Shown in pieces: positions 5,707 through 5,926 of a DNA stretch of 5,926 nt. A model generated the notes under the pieces. That model searched no databases, was not told the DNA's origin, and saw nothing but the letters and a program-made list of their open reading frames with translations. Where the stretch lies: positions 1 to 5,926 of the forward strand of contig JADJUV010000110.1 in assembly GCA_016716885.1 (NCBI GenBank). Reading direction: 5' to 3'. A program made the translations under genes and the position numbers. The stretch is from Candidatus Trichofilum aggregatum (GTDB lineage: Bacteria > Chloroflexota > Anaerolineae > Promineifilales > Promineifilaceae). Position 1 is the stretch's first letter; every line of letters begins with the position of its first letter.

Positions 5707-5926
5707 CGGCCGTTTGCTTATTCGCGAGTTGGAGCCGGAAATTTCCTACCTGGATGAAGTCTATGTGGTAGCGATTGACGCCACGGGTCGCCAGACTATT
5801 CTCCGGCATGACTTTGCGCCCTTGCAAGCGGCCGACAGCCGTCGTTGGGTTATGCGGCAAGGGGACCAGTTATTGCTCACCTTCGCTGGCTACGAATCAT
5901 TGACAGGTAGCCAGCAGTTCTGGGTT
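5705..5926 (+). CDS. Receptor-like protein, beta-rich C-terminal domain (runs off the window)
   Basis: The frame is open from 5705 to the window edge (74 codons) with no stop, so the gene continues. It reads DGRLLIRELEPEISYLDEVY, then VVAIDATGRQTILRHDFAPL, then WVMRQGDQLLLTFAGYESL. Alternating hydrophobic strands with turns suggest a beta-sandwich. With the two preceding pieces it forms one domain that starts at GGQACPFVFTYD. From memory, similar CPFV...YLDEVY modules end other large Chloroflexota surface proteins, but I cannot name the family. Adhesion or ligand binding outside the cell would fit; this is inference. Confidence 0.65.

Overview
The window looks like a piece of a Chloroflexota genome (Anaerolineae-like) or a close relative. 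This rests on GC-rich coding sequence, the style of the CHAT, effector-associated and TPR proteins, and a long hydrophilic TPR ectodomain. It is a guess from family resemblance, with no marker gene to fix it.

Layout. Positions 1-758 hold the tail end of an IS91-type transposase on the minus strand (363-758) and its flank, which includes a stem-loop-like inverted repeat near the left edge. Positions 759-1618 carry no recognisable gene; this stretch contains five copies of the 8-bp palindrome GCGGCCGC and, near its right end, a plausible sigma70-type promoter. From 1619 to the end of the window lie two plus-strand genes that overlap by 11 bp and look like one operon. The first (1619-3186) encodes a caspase-like CHAT protease of about 522 residues, with its His/Cys dyad, a Gly-Asp repeat module and a hydrophobic helical tail. 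The second (3176 to beyond 5926) encodes a single membrane protein of at least about 917 residues. Its order is an N-terminal effector-associated (Death-like) domain, a Gly-Asp repeat module closely resembling the one in the protease, one transmembrane helix, a Pro/Thr linker, a TolB/FlgO-like alpha/beta domain, a TPR array and a beta-rich C-terminal domain that runs off the edge.

Reading frames. Both genes are interrupted by single-base indels: one in the CHAT gene (about 2131-2134) and four in the second gene (about 3359, 5040, 5620 and 5700). All sit in or beside short homopolymers, and adding or removing one base restores well-behaved protein each time. The pieces are therefore listed as separate reading segments but should be read as two genes. 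Base-calling error is the simplest explanation; recent decay is the alternative.

How they may work together (inference). The second gene looks like a receptor: an outside sensor region joined through a membrane helix to an inside Death-like domain. The first looks like a caspase-like effector. The two share a distinctive repeat motif that could let them assemble with each other. This resembles, in outline, an animal death receptor coupled to a caspase, and suggests a conflict or programmed-death signalling module.
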